Of a stretch of 64,000 nt of DNA, positions 12,001-21,800 are shown piece after piece. Under the pieces are notes generated by a model, which did not search any database, was not told the origin of the DNA, and saw nothing but the letters and a program-made list of their open reading frames with translations. The stretch spans positions 248,001 to 312,000 of the forward strand of contig JAVTVJ010000013.1 of assembly GCA_034509425.1 (NCBI GenBank), given 5' to 3'. Position 1 is the first letter of the stretch, and the number at the start of each line of letters is the position of its first letter. Made by a program: the position numbers and the translations under genes. This DNA comes from Eopsaltria australis. Its lineage: Eukaryota > Chordata > Aves > Passeriformes > Petroicidae.

Positions 12001-15000
12001 TGAAAATGAAGTAAATATTGCAGAGCAGTGAAAAGACTGAGGAAGAAGGCAAGTAAAACTGTGCTTGCAATCTTCGCTCTAGGAAGAGCTGCCAAGTCTA
12101 CTATTCAAGCTACATATGCACCTGGAGAACACCAATATTTCTGAAAGCTTCTCCTATATTCCTTTTTTATCTTAAAACAAAACGAAAAAAAAATAGGCAA
12201 TGACAAGTTTTCCTCTCATCTTCCAAACCCTGAGCTGGCTTTTCTTAAAAATATCTTCAGTAGCATTGCAACAGCTACAGCAGATAAACACAAGACACTC
12301 ATGTTTTTATAAACACTATCATTTAGAAGAACAGAATAACACAGAGTAGCCAAGTCAGAGCACTCTTATGCCTTTGTTGGTGCGTTGGTGCTTTTATTAC
12401 TGCAGCAAAGGAACGTTCATGGAAATAAACATCACGTAAACACAAACTGTGTGACCAGACAACTCTTCCCTCCAACCCAACCTTTGTCATATATCAAAGG
12501 TCTTTCACCTTCTCTTATCTTTTTCCCCTCTACTCACAAACACCACGAGACGCTAATAAACAACTTGAGAATGTAAAATACGTGCGTGTCTAGTGTTGAA
12601 GTACCTTCTGAGAACAGAATGATACAGCAAAATAATTTCAGATTAAAAAGCCAAGATAGTCAGGAGACACTTCTGACCTACAGAAACCGAGGTCCACAGA
12701 GAAAGTGTTGGTGTGTGCAGCCACATAAATACAGGACACAGTCCATTTCGTCATATCATTACTGTACTTTGATTTCGACCGCGTAAATCAGACACATGGA
12801 ATAAAAACCTTGTTACAGAGACTGCTGCTGTTGCCATGGGATTCTTTTCCAGATCCTTATGGCTGCATAAGAAAGGAGAAATTCTTACGTATGCCAAAAT
12901 TAAACCCTGAGCCAGTGTTGTGACAAACAGCCAATCCCAAAGCACAACTTTGTGCTCAGTGGTCATCCCCATTTGACAATTTTTCCAGGATGCCACATTC
13001 TCACCACTTAATCACTGGGACACAAACTCTGCAAGCACCATGAAACTGCAAATAGAAAGTTGAATAATGGAAAACCAGTACAAGTCACAGCAGTGATGAC
13101 ATAGCTACTGACATGAAAATTCCACCTAAGACTACTGAGTAAGACAAGCAGTCACATCAATCTGAGAGCAGAGATCCAAGTCTAGAGGAAAGGGAAGGGA
13201 ATAATAACACCACTGCTTCTTCAGTACCTTCAGGAACCTGAAAGCACCTGGAACAAAAGGAAAGCCCAACCCGAGCTAATAAATACCTAAATAAAATTGT
13301 ATATTGAACAGGTGTCCATCTTGTAATTTGATGTAAGGGATTCTCAATTAAGAGCTACTATATTCTTCCAATTTAATACTGCTTTCTCTGTAGGTAAATG
13401 TAACTCCCAAATACCACCTTGTCTTTCTTTTTTTAAACTTTTTGGTAAATTAGCTCAGCATATCATATTTATCCAGGTAATAATTTTGCTTGGCTGACAA
13501 CTACACTCTTCAAAGAGCCTGGATTTCAATAAGCAACAAGAACACACTGAATTGGGTGACTTTCATTCTTTGATAAATTTCCACATGTAAAATATTTATG
13601 ATGGAGTACACAACAGCAAGTGAATTGTACTAAAATCAGACTATTCAAACTCAGGTTTCGTGAAATTATAAACTAGTTGCCTGCAATTTTGTCACAGGAA
13701 CTTAAAAGTTTTTTTTTTTCCCTCTCTATCCTTCCTCCCTGCACTCATAGTGGGATGTGGTTAAAAGCATTTAGGTTATGTTTAATGTTCTAGATGTTCT
13801 GAGTGTAAAACACTCAGTTAAGTAATTTATGGGCAAAATCACATTTTTTTTAATACCATCACAGAAACATTAAATTACGTTGTTATAAAACCTACATTCT
13901 AAGCACAATTAAAAATAGAAAAGATTCTTTTCCACCTCTAATGCTTCTTCCAGTTTCAGATGTCTCAAAAAACCCACCTTGTGATACTCTCAGCCAGCAG
14001 TAACTCCATGAGATGCCAAGTACAGCCAAATAAAGGCAGCTACTGTTATTCCTTGTTCCCTTTCCCCTCAATGACTCCAAGCAATTGCTGCAACTCCCTG
14101 CACTGAAGCTGTCTCACCCCTCAAAAACACTTCTTGCTCAAGATCTTTCAGACAGATTATATTAAGTTTCCAGTAACAATGCCATGGTAATGGAACATTA
14201 AATGCAAACTGAAATGCTGTATTCTCTGTAGAACCAATGAAGAGAGAGCACCATTTGTAACTATTTACATTTGAAGAGCCCAACATGTCCAAGACTTGCT
14301 TTCATGAGCTCTGATTATCTGAATTCTGGTTAATCTGGATGCTGGCCATGTGCACAGACTGCCCAACTCCAGGCACAGCACCTCATCCCTGAACAATTTT
14401 TAAATGGGCAATAAAGAGCTATCCTACAAAGCATGAACACTTCAGAACTGGTTCATGTTGAAGTGGACAGTAGCCAGGCTTCCTAAAGAAATTACTGACT
14501 TCTGTTCTGACATGGATAAAACCCTAATCTTTATTTTCAATTCTATCCTCTCCACATGCCCACTTAAATTTCTGTACCTTTTAATCAGCAGTTTGCAAAT
14601 TACATTAAACCTTAGGAATATAAAGCTAAGTGAGTTAGGAAACATGAAATCACCCATGATTCAGTTCTGAAAAGGCCTCTGCTTTGAACAGTTACGATAA
14701 TCTCTCAGAAACTACATTTAAACATTTAATGGCAGATACTATTAGGATAGGAAACAAGAAATTAATAGAAACATGTATGAAAAGATAAGAGGAATACAGA
14801 GTGAAATGTAGTTTAAAAAAAAAATGTCCACTGCAGTCATTGCCCACTCCCATCACTGTGGTCCTTCACACCAACACCAGCAGGTTCTGAGGCTTCTCCC
14901 TCACCATTCAGTGAGGGAGAGTCCCACAAGAGCCTCTCTCTCTATCTCACCATGTGCTACTTCTACAATCCCTCTCTTGCTCCCAGTTCCCCAATTCCAT

Positions 15001-16614
15001 TCACACTCTAACTTGGGTCTTGGTGCCTGGTCAAGCTTTTGGATGATACAAAATCTTATCCTCCTGTAAATCCTTCCCCTCTTATGTTGCCTGAAAAATA
15101 TACATTTAACAGTGGTTGGATTTTTGGGGGGTTGAAGCTCCTGCCCACTGTGACTACCAACAGTGCCCAATTGTTTGATTTTCAGAGTGTTACTACAGTA
15201 ATTCATTATAAATTAATGAGTTTATAATAAATGAGTTTACAAAGTGTTTCTATAGTAATTCATTATAAATTCCTCCATCCATATGAAAATGGCTACTGAA
15301 ACAAGATAAACAATTAAGAAACTAACATAACTTTCTAATGTCTAGTTGGGGGAAAATAGAAGTCCACAGATCTGAAATGACAGTCTCTAAACAAGATATA
15401 TTTGTCCCTTTAATTTATACTGAGGAATTAGTCAATAATTCTTCCAATTAAAGTATTTCCTTCTCTCAAAAGGTGACTATTCAAGAGGAAGAGCAGCATC
15501 TATTGCCCTCAATGAAGGAGGATAGAATCCTGTTCTAATTTTATCCTATTCTGCACTATTTGCCTTTTCTGAAAAAAAAGAAGAGTGCTTGATAATTTAC
15601 AAAACCAACCTATTCTATTCACATCCAAAGAAATTATATAAAAACTGCTTTCAAACTGCACTGTCCAAGAGGGTGCAGCACAGAAATGCCAGCTCACAAT
15701 AATTCAGGTAAAAAACAAATTAAAATGCTATGTATGCCTGTGTGTTTGTGTAAAAGCAGGAATTCCTGCAGTGAATACCACACATACCAACCTTTAAAAA
15801 AGAATTGGTATGAGTTTCCACAGCATAGTTTTTCTTTGAACCTAGCATATAAATGATCACTTTCCAAATAACGGGAAACAGTCTGTTTTGCCAAATTGGC
15901 AGAAAAGTTCAGTTTTCTTGAGAGAGCCATGAGAATTTTCAAACTGAAACTGGAAATTTCCAGACATGCATATTTTGCATCCCAGACTCCAACAGCACAC
16001 ATTCCTGTTACTGTCAAAATGCAAAAGAAAGCTGACCAAGATTAAAGGATTACCAATTAAGATTTTCCAAGCCATCTATAGGACCAATGCCATAAAAGCT
16101 TACATGTAAGAACTTGCTGGCTGCTTCTCCTGAATAAAACACAAACATTCAGGTGAGCAGTCAAATGTGGGAGTTACCAAAGGAGTTTCTGATTGCTGAT
16201 CAAATGCTGAAATTGTGAGAGCATTCCTGAAACTTCCCTGGGCTTACAGTGACACCAGGCAACATCTTTCCACATCCACACCTTTTTATGTGAATTCCAG
16301 AGGGACTGGGCAGTAACAGCTGCCTGGACCATGGTGGCTGAACCTCTTACCTTCGTGTTGGCGCATGCTTTCCCCTTCTTGTAGTCCTTATGGCTGCCTC
16401 TTTTATCCAATTTGGCCCACAAGGCTTTGGCTTTCCAGTAATTGAGCTTGGACTTGAGTTTGTGGTAGAAGGAACGATAGTCCTTGGGCTTTAGTTCTAG
16501 GTAGTCACAGAGCTCTTGGAAAGCCTTGAGAGTCCCCTTGCAGGTGGAAGCCTGGACAAATCTGTCGAAGAGAACATGAGCCTGGTTCACCTTCTCGTTT
16601 TTACTTTCCTCCAT
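9..16614 (-). CDS. MICAL3: MICAL3 (F-actin monooxygenase), N-terminal 688 codons, 14 coding exons, partial
   Basis: MICAL proteins are cytosolic FAD/NADPH monooxygenases that oxidise methionines of F-actin and so disassemble filaments; MICAL3 is also tied to Rab8/Rab6 vesicle exocytosis and cytokinesis (family knowledge). Joining the exons 16351-16614, 11600-11807, 10140-10256, 9342-9443, 8647-8802, 8012-8112, 7208-7465, 6353-6468, 4943-5069, 4352-4445, 3072-3219, 1595-1791, 550-662 and 9-71 gives one open frame. Visible motifs are the FAD-binding GAGPCG (residues 93-98), GGDGRR (221-226), [14 protein letters not shown] (397-410) and a CH domain starting near 516. The N-terminus ([20 protein letters not shown]) matches my memory of MICAL3, not MICAL1 or MICAL2. 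The gene continues past position 1, so the LIM and C-terminal coiled-coil regions are missing from the window, not from the gene. No stop or frameshift is seen in any exon. Paralogue assignment rests on recall, not a search. Confidence 0.96.
550..662 (-). CDS. MICAL3: MICAL3 exon 14, post-CH linker (residues 630-667)
   Basis: This 113-nt exon codes for [20 protein letters not shown] and [17 protein letters not shown]. The region follows the CH domain and precedes the LIM domain. The RKRTPK end is the start of a basic stretch that continues in exon 15. The acceptor is TCACTAACAG|ATAGCC and the donor is CCCAAG|GTAAGCAG. Confidence 0.95.
1595..1791 (-). CDS. MICAL3: MICAL3 exon 13, second half of calponin-homology domain (residues 564-630)
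   Basis: This 197-nt exon codes for [40 protein letters not shown] and [35 protein letters not shown] and [14 protein letters not shown] are the last CH-domain helices. The acceptor is CTTTTGCAG|AGACTT and the donor is TCTAGTG|GTAAGC. The following intron stays open for many codons, so reading frame alone overstates the exon length; the donor sets the true end. Confidence 0.97.
3072..3219 (-). CDS. MICAL3: MICAL3 exon 12, first half of calponin-homology domain (residues 515-564)
   Basis: This 148-nt exon codes for [39 protein letters not shown] and IIHRYRPDL. It has the classic CH-domain core: a Trp in helix [18 protein letters not shown] in helix C and HRYRPDL. In MICALs a single CH domain of this type supports actin or partner contacts rather than strong actin binding alone. 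The acceptor is TTTTTTACAG|AGTCTG and the donor is TTAAT|GTGAGTAA. Confidence 0.97.
4352..4445 (-). CDS. MICAL3: MICAL3 exon 11, linker to CH domain (residues 484-515)
   Basis: This 94-nt exon codes for [19 protein letters not shown] and [12 protein letters not shown], the connector between the monooxygenase and CH domains. The acceptor is CATTTTAG|GTACGC and the donor is CGAAATG|GTAGGCC. The last base G joins AG of the next exon to make Glu515. Confidence 0.95.
4943..5069 (-). CDS. MICAL3: MICAL3 exon 10, end of monooxygenase domain (residues 441-483)
   Basis: This 127-nt exon codes for [20 protein letters not shown] and [20 protein letters not shown]. The DPATRYPN segment closes the monooxygenase domain in MICALs. 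The acceptor is TTTTCCCAAG|GGAAAGC and the donor is CAGCAG|GTAAATC. Upstream in the transcript the acceptor is preceded by a short T run and then A/C-rich simple sequence, not an ordinary long pyrimidine tract. Confidence 0.95.
5090..5210. repeat. GT-rich low-complexity tract (A/C-rich on the gene strand)
   Basis: Irregular runs such as ggttttgttttgggt and ggtttggggtttttggttt fill about 115 bases. The tract lies directly upstream, in the transcript, of the exon 10 acceptor. Confidence 0.85.
5427..5560 (+). mobile_element. CR1 LINE fragment
   Basis: Phrases such as ggactggagcatttgccctg, gaggagaggccaagagaact and ttcagtatgtagaagagaaa match the CR1 3' region (gagcacctct...gaggagaggctgagagagct...ttcagcctggagaagagaag) as I remember it. 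It is antisense to MICAL3 in intron 9, truncated at both ends and diverged. Confidence 0.7.
6353..6468 (-). CDS. MICAL3: MICAL3 exon 9, PFWPMGTG loop (residues 403-441)
   Basis: This 116-nt exon codes for [20 protein letters not shown] and [18 protein letters not shown]. It completes the FAD-contacting loop begun in exon 8. The Trp at residue 405 lines up with the conserved active-site tryptophan of MICAL1 (alignment from memory). The acceptor is TAATATCAG|CCATTT and the donor is GAGAG|GTAATGG. The longest open frame over this stretch is in a different frame, so the exon is easy to overlook; conserved sequence and phase identify it. Confidence 0.95.
7010..7220. repeat. Three-copy, roughly 70-bp tandem repeat spanning the exon 8 donor
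   Basis: Units start at 7010, 7081 and 7151, with lengths 71, 70 and 70. All carry the shared core caaaggttggtgccaatgct (one base differs in the third unit) and end in aacctcgaggagg. The third unit ends inside exon 8 (7208-7220). Copies differ at only a handful of positions, so the array is young. On the gene's strand each unit contains CTCCTCGAG|GTTTGT, a copy of the exon 8 splice donor. Confidence 0.95.
7208..7465 (-). CDS. MICAL3: MICAL3 exon 8, ends in the GD FAD motif (residues 317-402)
   Basis: This is a 258-nt, phase 0-0 exon of 86 codons, from [19 protein letters not shown] to [13 protein letters not shown]. It includes [20 protein letters not shown], very typical of MICAL proteins. 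The C-terminal GDSLLE (397-402) is the GD motif whose Asp binds the FAD ribityl/ribose. The acceptor is TTTTGGCAG|GACCAC and the donor is CTCGAG|GTTTGTG. The final 13 bases (7208-7220) are also the end of a roughly 70-bp tandem repeat that carries two further copies of this donor into the intron. The sequence stays open for another 80 codons past the donor. Confidence 0.96.
8012..8112 (-). CDS. MICAL3: MICAL3 exon 7 (residues 283-316)
   Basis: This 101-nt exon codes for [20 protein letters not shown] and [13 protein letters not shown]. The [17 protein letters not shown] stretch is a MICAL-family signature in the monooxygenase domain. The acceptor is TTCTGTCACAAG|GCATTG and the donor is CGGCAT|GTGGGTATT. 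The exon ends in phase 0. Confidence 0.96.
8647..8802 (-). CDS. MICAL3: MICAL3 exon 6 (residues 231-283)
   Basis: This 156-nt exon codes for [39 protein letters not shown] and [12 protein letters not shown]. It is the beta-rich core of the monooxygenase domain that shapes the active-site face. The acceptor is CTTCCTGCAG|GGTTTC. The donor ACAG|GTTTGCCAG is a weak match to the usual GTRAGT, but reading frame and conserved protein sequence across the junction fix it. Confidence 0.95.
9342..9443 (-). CDS. MICAL3: MICAL3 exon 5, GGDGRR motif (residues 197-231)
   Basis: This 102-nt exon codes for [19 protein letters not shown] and then [14 protein letters not shown]. The GGDGRR segment (residues 221-226) corresponds to the Asp-Gly motif of flavoprotein hydroxylases, which contacts FAD and NADPH. 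The acceptor is ATCTACAG|GAATAGG and the donor is GAAG|GTAATGG. Codons are split at both ends: Arg197 is shared with exon 4 and Gly231 with exon 6. Confidence 0.96.
10138..10139 (-). other. MICAL3: Non-canonical GC splice donor of intron 4
   Basis: The intron starts GCAAGT after GAAA. GC-AG introns of the major spliceosome typically have just such an otherwise perfect donor. Frame and conserved protein sequence on both sides require this site. Confidence 0.88.
10140..10256 (-). CDS. MICAL3: MICAL3 exon 4 (residues 158-197), ends at a GC donor
   Basis: This 117-nt exon codes for [20 protein letters not shown] followed by [18 protein letters not shown], part of the monooxygenase fold between the FAD motif and the GGDGRR motif. 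The acceptor is TTTTTGCAG|GTATCC. The 3' boundary that keeps frame and gives ENE-R-IGW across the junction is GAAA|GCAAGT, so the intron begins with GC instead of GT. The nearby GT (AGCAA|GTAGCA) would shift the frame of every later exon. The reading frame therefore selects the GC site. Confidence 0.94.
11600..11807 (-). CDS. MICAL3: MICAL3 exon 3, FAD-binding Rossmann motif (residues 89-158)
   Basis: The exon begins [17 protein letters not shown], the beta-alpha-beta FAD dinucleotide-binding fold with its GxGxxG glycines at 93, 95 and 98. The acidic end of the second strand, VVVIEKRD, follows at about residues 113-120; it normally binds the ribose of [12 protein letters not shown] and [10 protein letters not shown] are strongly MICAL-like. 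The acceptor is TTTTGCAG|TGT and the donor is ATCA|GTAAGTAC. The exon is 208 nt and leaves one base (A) to make Ser158 with the next exon. Confidence 0.97.
11808..16350 (-). other. Intron 2 of MICAL3
   Basis: This 4.5 kb GT-AG intron joins the first coding exon to the FAD-motif exon. It is mostly AT-rich unique sequence with a small direct duplication near 15.2 kb. Open frames in it are short and show no recognisable protein similarity. Confidence 0.85.
15191..15272. repeat. Imperfect direct duplication, about 60 bp apart
   Basis: The segment agtaattcattataaatt appears near 15197 and again near 15255, with AT-rich spacer, in intron 2. Confidence 0.7.
16351..16614 (-). CDS. MICAL3: MICAL3 exon 2, first coding exon (residues 1-88)
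   Basis: This exon codes for 88 residues beginning [19 protein letters not shown] and ending [10 protein letters not shown]. It forms the helical N-terminal start of the monooxygenase domain, ahead of the FAD fingerprint. The start is well supported. The ATG has A at -3 and G at +4, and an in-frame TGA lies two codons upstream (TGA AGC ATG), so translation cannot begin earlier in this exon. The donor is AAG|GTAAGAGG, with GT at 16350-16349, and the exon ends in phase 0. The open frame runs on into the intron, which is why a longer reading frame is seen there. Confidence 0.97.
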
Positions 16615-16726
16615 GCTTCACACGTGGCAGCTGCCCAGGGGGGCAGCTGTGCTCTTCCAGTCTGCCAGATTTCCCGATGGTGCTCCACTGAGCCACTCTC
16701 ACCTCTGGCTTACAAGCATTATTAAC
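16615..16726 (-). other. MICAL3: MICAL3 5'UTR part of exon 2
   Basis: Upstream of the start codon the nearest well-formed acceptor is TTTTGTTTTATAG|GTTAAT (AG at 16728-16727), giving a predicted 112-nt leader in exon 2. A CACGTG hexamer lies at 16621-16626. Within this leader AG|GTGAGAG near 16700 also resembles a donor, so an alternative exon structure is possible. The acceptor position is inferred from consensus only. Confidence 0.6.
16627..16650 (-). promoter_or_regulatory. GC-rich hairpin just upstream of the MICAL3 AUG
   Basis: The arms CAGCTGCCC and GGGCAGCTG (9 perfect pairs, 4-nt loop) form an inverted repeat about 13 nt from the start codon. In the mRNA this would be a stable stem close to the AUG. 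Whether it affects translation is inference. Confidence 0.5.
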
Positions 16727-17311
16727 CTATAAAACAAAAAGAAGAAAGTGTAACTGAACTTGCTCTTTTTTTCTTCCAAAGTTCTGTCTAAGCCTGCTGA
16801 ACTGAGAGCCCAGATTCCCAGTCAGTCCTCAGCTGATTGATATCCCAAGGATTTCTGCCCAAGCAGAGCCTTCCGGAGTTCACTGAGCCTCACTGCAGAC
16901 AGCGACACATCTCACATCCTTGTTAAATCACAAATACTTTAACCTGAGCCAGTGCCTTGGAAGTTTTAGCAAAACTCATTCTGCATGAAGAGCAGAGACA
17001 TTACAAGTAAGCAGGCAGATGTTACACCATGTCTGGAAGAGGGCAGAGGTTATAAAACAAAAACAGGCAAACCGACTATGTGGCAGTTACTGTGTAACAC
17101 CACAGCAATGGTTATAGGCTGGTGTTAAAAACACCACTACCACAAAGTCTTCAAGAGTTGGTACTCCATCAGTAAAATAAGCTTTGGCTCCTTCATTCTA
17201 AAAAGATTTGTGTCTTTGGTCATGATAAATAAATATGAGAGAGACTGGCATAGCACAAGCTGATATCGAGTCCTTGTCAAGACTGGTTTTAGCACAGTGA
17301 TGGTTACTCAA

Positions 17312-17345
17312 ATCTTAAAAATAAGTTAATCTTAAAAATAAGTTA
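17312..17345. repeat. 17-bp perfect tandem duplication
   Basis: The unit atcttaaaaataagtta occurs twice back to back within intron 1. Confidence 0.9.
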
Positions 17346-18488
17346 AACCCGCTAATAGCAATCAATTTCTCAGGAAAATATATCAAGGCTGAAAAAAAGG
17401 AAGCCTGTGTTGCATCAAGCAGTATAAACATTTCCCTTACCTAAAGCCTATGCACATATTTCTGTCAGTAAATGAGCAGCGTAAGAGTGAAATGTGGCTG
17501 GTACATGATCCTTCTAAGATTCCCATAATAATTCCTCTATTCTGTGGTTTCCAGCTTCTTTTGATATGCAGGCTCATACAAAACTTTAGGTGCTAGCTGG
17601 GGTCTACTTTAATCTGCTGGGGCAGATCTGCTATCGTGAGCTCTGCTGCTCCTTTCTGGGATCCCTCAGAAGCAGGCTGTAGACCTACAGAATTAATTGT
17701 TTGGATCACAATTAGAGATTTTGTTTAAAGAATAGATATCTTCTCTTCCTCTCTCTCTTTTATATATAATAAACCTTTTTCTTTCTTTTATACATAATAT
17801 TAAGTACATATACTAGATTACCCTGCTTGCTGAGCAAGAATAGCTCTGTTTGCATTCAATACAAAGGCAGCATGGGAACATATGCACAAAATACAGATGT
17901 GAAAGCACTTCTGAGGTGCTTTTTGCCCTTTGTTTTTCTGCAAAGGGTATTAAGGTAAAAAGGGAAATATGTGGACTTGGATACAACTTTTTAGATTCTC
18001 ACCAGTTCTTTTCCTGCTTCCAGCAGACAGGAAGCCAAGTCAAACATTACAGCTCATGTCTCTTCCCCTCCCATATGGCAGCTCTGCAGCAGTTTATTTG
18101 GGCACTCCTGCTTTTCAGCCTAACATGGTATTTATTGTTTATGTTTAGAAACAGCAAAGGAGACCAAGAAACCTTTACATACAGCCACAAACTGGTAGTT
18201 TTTAAAAATAAAAGTTCCTACAGAAGTCAAAGCACAACAACAGGTTGTAGTACAGGATGCAATTCTAACTTTATTAAGACAACTTTATTAAGGCCTTAGG
18301 GGACTCAGAACCCATGAAGCTGTTTCTCTAACTGGCTGATAGTGATGCCCACGTCCCTATCAGTACTGCTCTCTAAGCAGGATGGAACTGCTTTCCTTAT
18401 TTTCCATCTTAACTTCACTGTTGTGAAGCTGGGAATGTGCTGCAGGCTTGTACCTCAGGGAAACCACTGCACTACTACAGAGGCCTCA

Positions 18489-18835
18489 GTCATAGAACCC
18501 TACAATGGTTTGGTTTGGAAGGGACCTTAAAGATCACATGGTCCAACACCCCTGCCATGGTCCCACTAGATCAGGTTGCTCAAAGCTCCATCTAACCTGG
18601 TCTTGAACACTGCCAGGGATGGGGCATCCACAGCTTCTCTGGGCACCCTGTGCCAGCATCTCAGCACCTTCACAGTAAAGAACTTCTTCCCAGTATCCAA
18701 CCTAAACCTGCCCTCTAACAGGCTGAAGCCATTCCCCCTTGTCCTATCACTCATATCCTTGTAAAAAGTCCCTCTCCACCTCTCTTCTGGCCCCATCAGG
18801 AACTGAAAGCTTGTCTCCTCTTTTGTTCTCAAGAA
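18489..18835 (-). mobile_element. CR1 LINE, 3' end, about 350 bp
   Basis: The copy runs from tcatagaaccctacaatggt (reverse complement of the CR1 terminus) through aagggaccttaaagatcaca and gatggggcatccacagcttc. The minus strand still encodes remnants of the ORF2 C-terminus, including EGRFRLDTGKKFFTVKVL and REAVDAPSLAVFKTRLDGAL. It is 5'-truncated, as most avian CR1 copies are. Confidence 0.93.
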
Positions 18836-21800
18836 GAACATAATAATGACCTCCAACAAAACCTTTATCGCTGAATTGCAGTATCTCTGTGTCATACAAA
18901 CACAATAAAATACCTACAGTCCAAAGTCATATGCCTCATTAATCAGCACAACATTCCAAGCTGAATACTCTTCTCTTATGCCCCCACTTCTTGCACCCCC
19001 ACTCTACCACCCAAACACTCACTTTGCACCAGTGCTTTGGATGACTGAGGCTTCTTCAGAAAAAGCAAGAGAAGTTACATGACCTAAATTAAGTGGAGTC
19101 ACAATTTAGGTCTGTTAGTCCACACTCCATTACTGATCTATCCAGATGTAAGGACAACATAGGGATCATTCCTTACTCTTGCTTCTCTCATAGTTTTTCC
19201 ACCAAGGAAGGGAAACAGCAGTGGTTTTGCAATGCTTAAAGACCCCAAAGTTGAAACCCAACCTCCTTTCACTCTAGGAACTTACTGCTCTGTGTCCAAG
19301 GTTTGCCCAACCTGCAGAGAGCAGCTCATTTGAGCCAGCACATTCCGAGGGGCAGCACAGCACAGCAGCTCTGCCAACATCCCGTTTCACACAGCCTGGG
19401 AAATCAGTTATGCCCACAGGTGAAACACCAAGGCTTCAGTCACCACATTAGGTCACTCCCTAGAACTCTGCATTCCTGATGTAAACACCCCGAGCCCTTG
19501 GAACCCACGAGCAACACGTCAGAGAACATGGAAATTACAGGAGGAGAGCAAGGGCAGGCAAGAATTATTTGCCAGGTTTCCAGGGTACTTGTGTGCCTTG
19601 CTGGCTGTTCTGCAAGCCTGCAGTATCCTGCATGTTTTGTCTCGAGGCAGCTGATTGCTGACTCAGATGCTCTGTGAATTCCTTGGCTGCGGCGTTGGGC
19701 GAGAGAAAGACAAAGCCCGTGGAAAAACGCATGCAAGAACAGTGTGCACGTTGCTATTTACAATAATAGCAGGAGGTTGTCACTGACTCATGGCTCCAAG
19801 TACCCTCAGGATCTCCAGTGCTCGCCCAGGACAAAAGAAACCAGTGGAAAACACAGAGATGCAGGCAGTGAGTAATTCCAGGTGGTGGTTCCTTCCCACA
19901 GGCACCACAGATGCAGGAATATGAATATTTCATCAAATGCATACACGAGAAAGAAAGCCCAGTGCCCTACTTCTGCCAAAGGCAAGAGATAAGAGGAGAT
20001 TTTGCAAATTCCACATGTAATGAATTTGGTTGTACACATGGAAGTTCTGCAGCATGTGTTGCAAATGCACGGCTTATATATCTCAGGCAAATAAACCCCC
20101 ATTATATCAGTCACCATCCCCCTCTACATTTCCATCCTAATTCTGTTAAAAGTGTTCATTCAAGCAATGACTTGAGCTGAGGGAAAAAATAAAATACTAC
20201 GGGAATGTATTTTTCAGCCATCTCTTTTTTTCCATCAGAAATTATTGAGTTAATTCCATCTACATTCACAGCTTGTTCTCTCCAGCCTAAACCAGAAGTG
20301 AATAAAACATTTGCCAAAGTCACTGCCCAGCTGCACTTCAGAATGCTGAGTTTCTCTGAGCACAATGTAAATGCTTTCTTACATTTGAGTTATTTCACAG
20401 CCAGGCCAACACTACAGATGCACCCTTGACAGACAAATCTCTGAGAAGTCAGACATCAAGAGGAAGCAGTAATACCATAGGGAATCTGAAAGCAAACTGG
20501 TCCATGATCATAAAACTACTCTCTAGCAACATTCCCTATGCCCTTGCCTCCCTCTCATGGCCCCTTCAGTAGATTCTGCCTAAACAAGGCTCAGTAACAT
20601 GCTCTGGAAATTCCAAGATTACTGCAGTACCCAGGCAGCCAGGACACACTTGCAACTTGGCTAGCAAAAGCCTAAGCACAGATTATAGTTAAGCTTATGC
20701 TGCAGACAGTGGGGACACCTATTTTTGTCTCTCCTCCACCCAGCCTCCAGTTTTCTTGTAGGAAACCAATTACCTTTGAGACTCTTATTCCTTGTTGGAT
20801 CTGGACGAAATTGTTCAAAAGTTATTAAGGATGAACTGAAAAGCAGATGAACAAATGGCTCAATCCCATAAGCCTCCCTTCTTTAGGAAGTAACACAAAA
20901 AAATCTTTATTCCAACAAATGAAAAAAACTCTGTGTTCATTTCCAAGATTTGATTTCTTTTAGCTAAAACCGAATAAATGGATTTTCTACAATATGTTCA
21001 CGACTTTCTAAGTGATCACAGGTATCAAAAAGTGTAGCTTTAGGGCAGTGGTAAGACTGTGGAACAGATGGCAAAAAGAGGACAATTTTGACAAGAAAAG
21101 CTAAAGCCAAAACTGGCAACTATTTTAGCTCCATGTTATGCAGATCAAGAAGGGGAAAGCAGGAGGACAAAGGCGTGGCTGCCATTGTTTGCAGCTTCCC
21201 TTCTACACCAGATGGAAAAGGGGCACGTCAGCACTGTCCACAGTGTGCTTTAAGATGGGATTTAGATCTGTTCCCGTTCATAACATTCAAGACTCAAGCA
21301 AATAAGCTGTCAAAAAACGGTGTTTTAATAAACCTATTAAATTCCATTTGATGCACTTCTGCCCGCCACAATGCTGGAAAAGTCCTTTGGGTCTCCACCT
21401 CTTTCCTGTCTACCTTCCCTCCCAAACCAGGCCAGAAGTGGGAGAAAGGGAAACCAAATACAAACTTGGCTGCAAACGCAAGAACCTGTTCTTAGCACAT
21501 GCACAAACAGTTCATGGAATTCTCGTGTCAAGAAAAACTCAACGCAGTAATGGCTTGAGAAGAAATGCTGATTATATCCAAAAACATGGAAACATCCAAA
21601 TACAGAAGCAGTTACAGAAAATATTTTGGCTCCCAAATTCACATCAAGGTACAGAAGGAAAATGAGTACCTTGCTTATTACTAACCATTTCTTCAAAGCC
21701 TCAACACGACTACTGAAAGCATTTGACCTACAAAATACAACCTTTTATCTATGAGAACTCAAAAAACATACTTTGCTGGTGCTGTCATACACAACTCTTT

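Noticed and set aside
18566..18895. 109-codon minus-strand open frame
   Set aside because: It is also CR1 ORF2 remnant, not a host gene.
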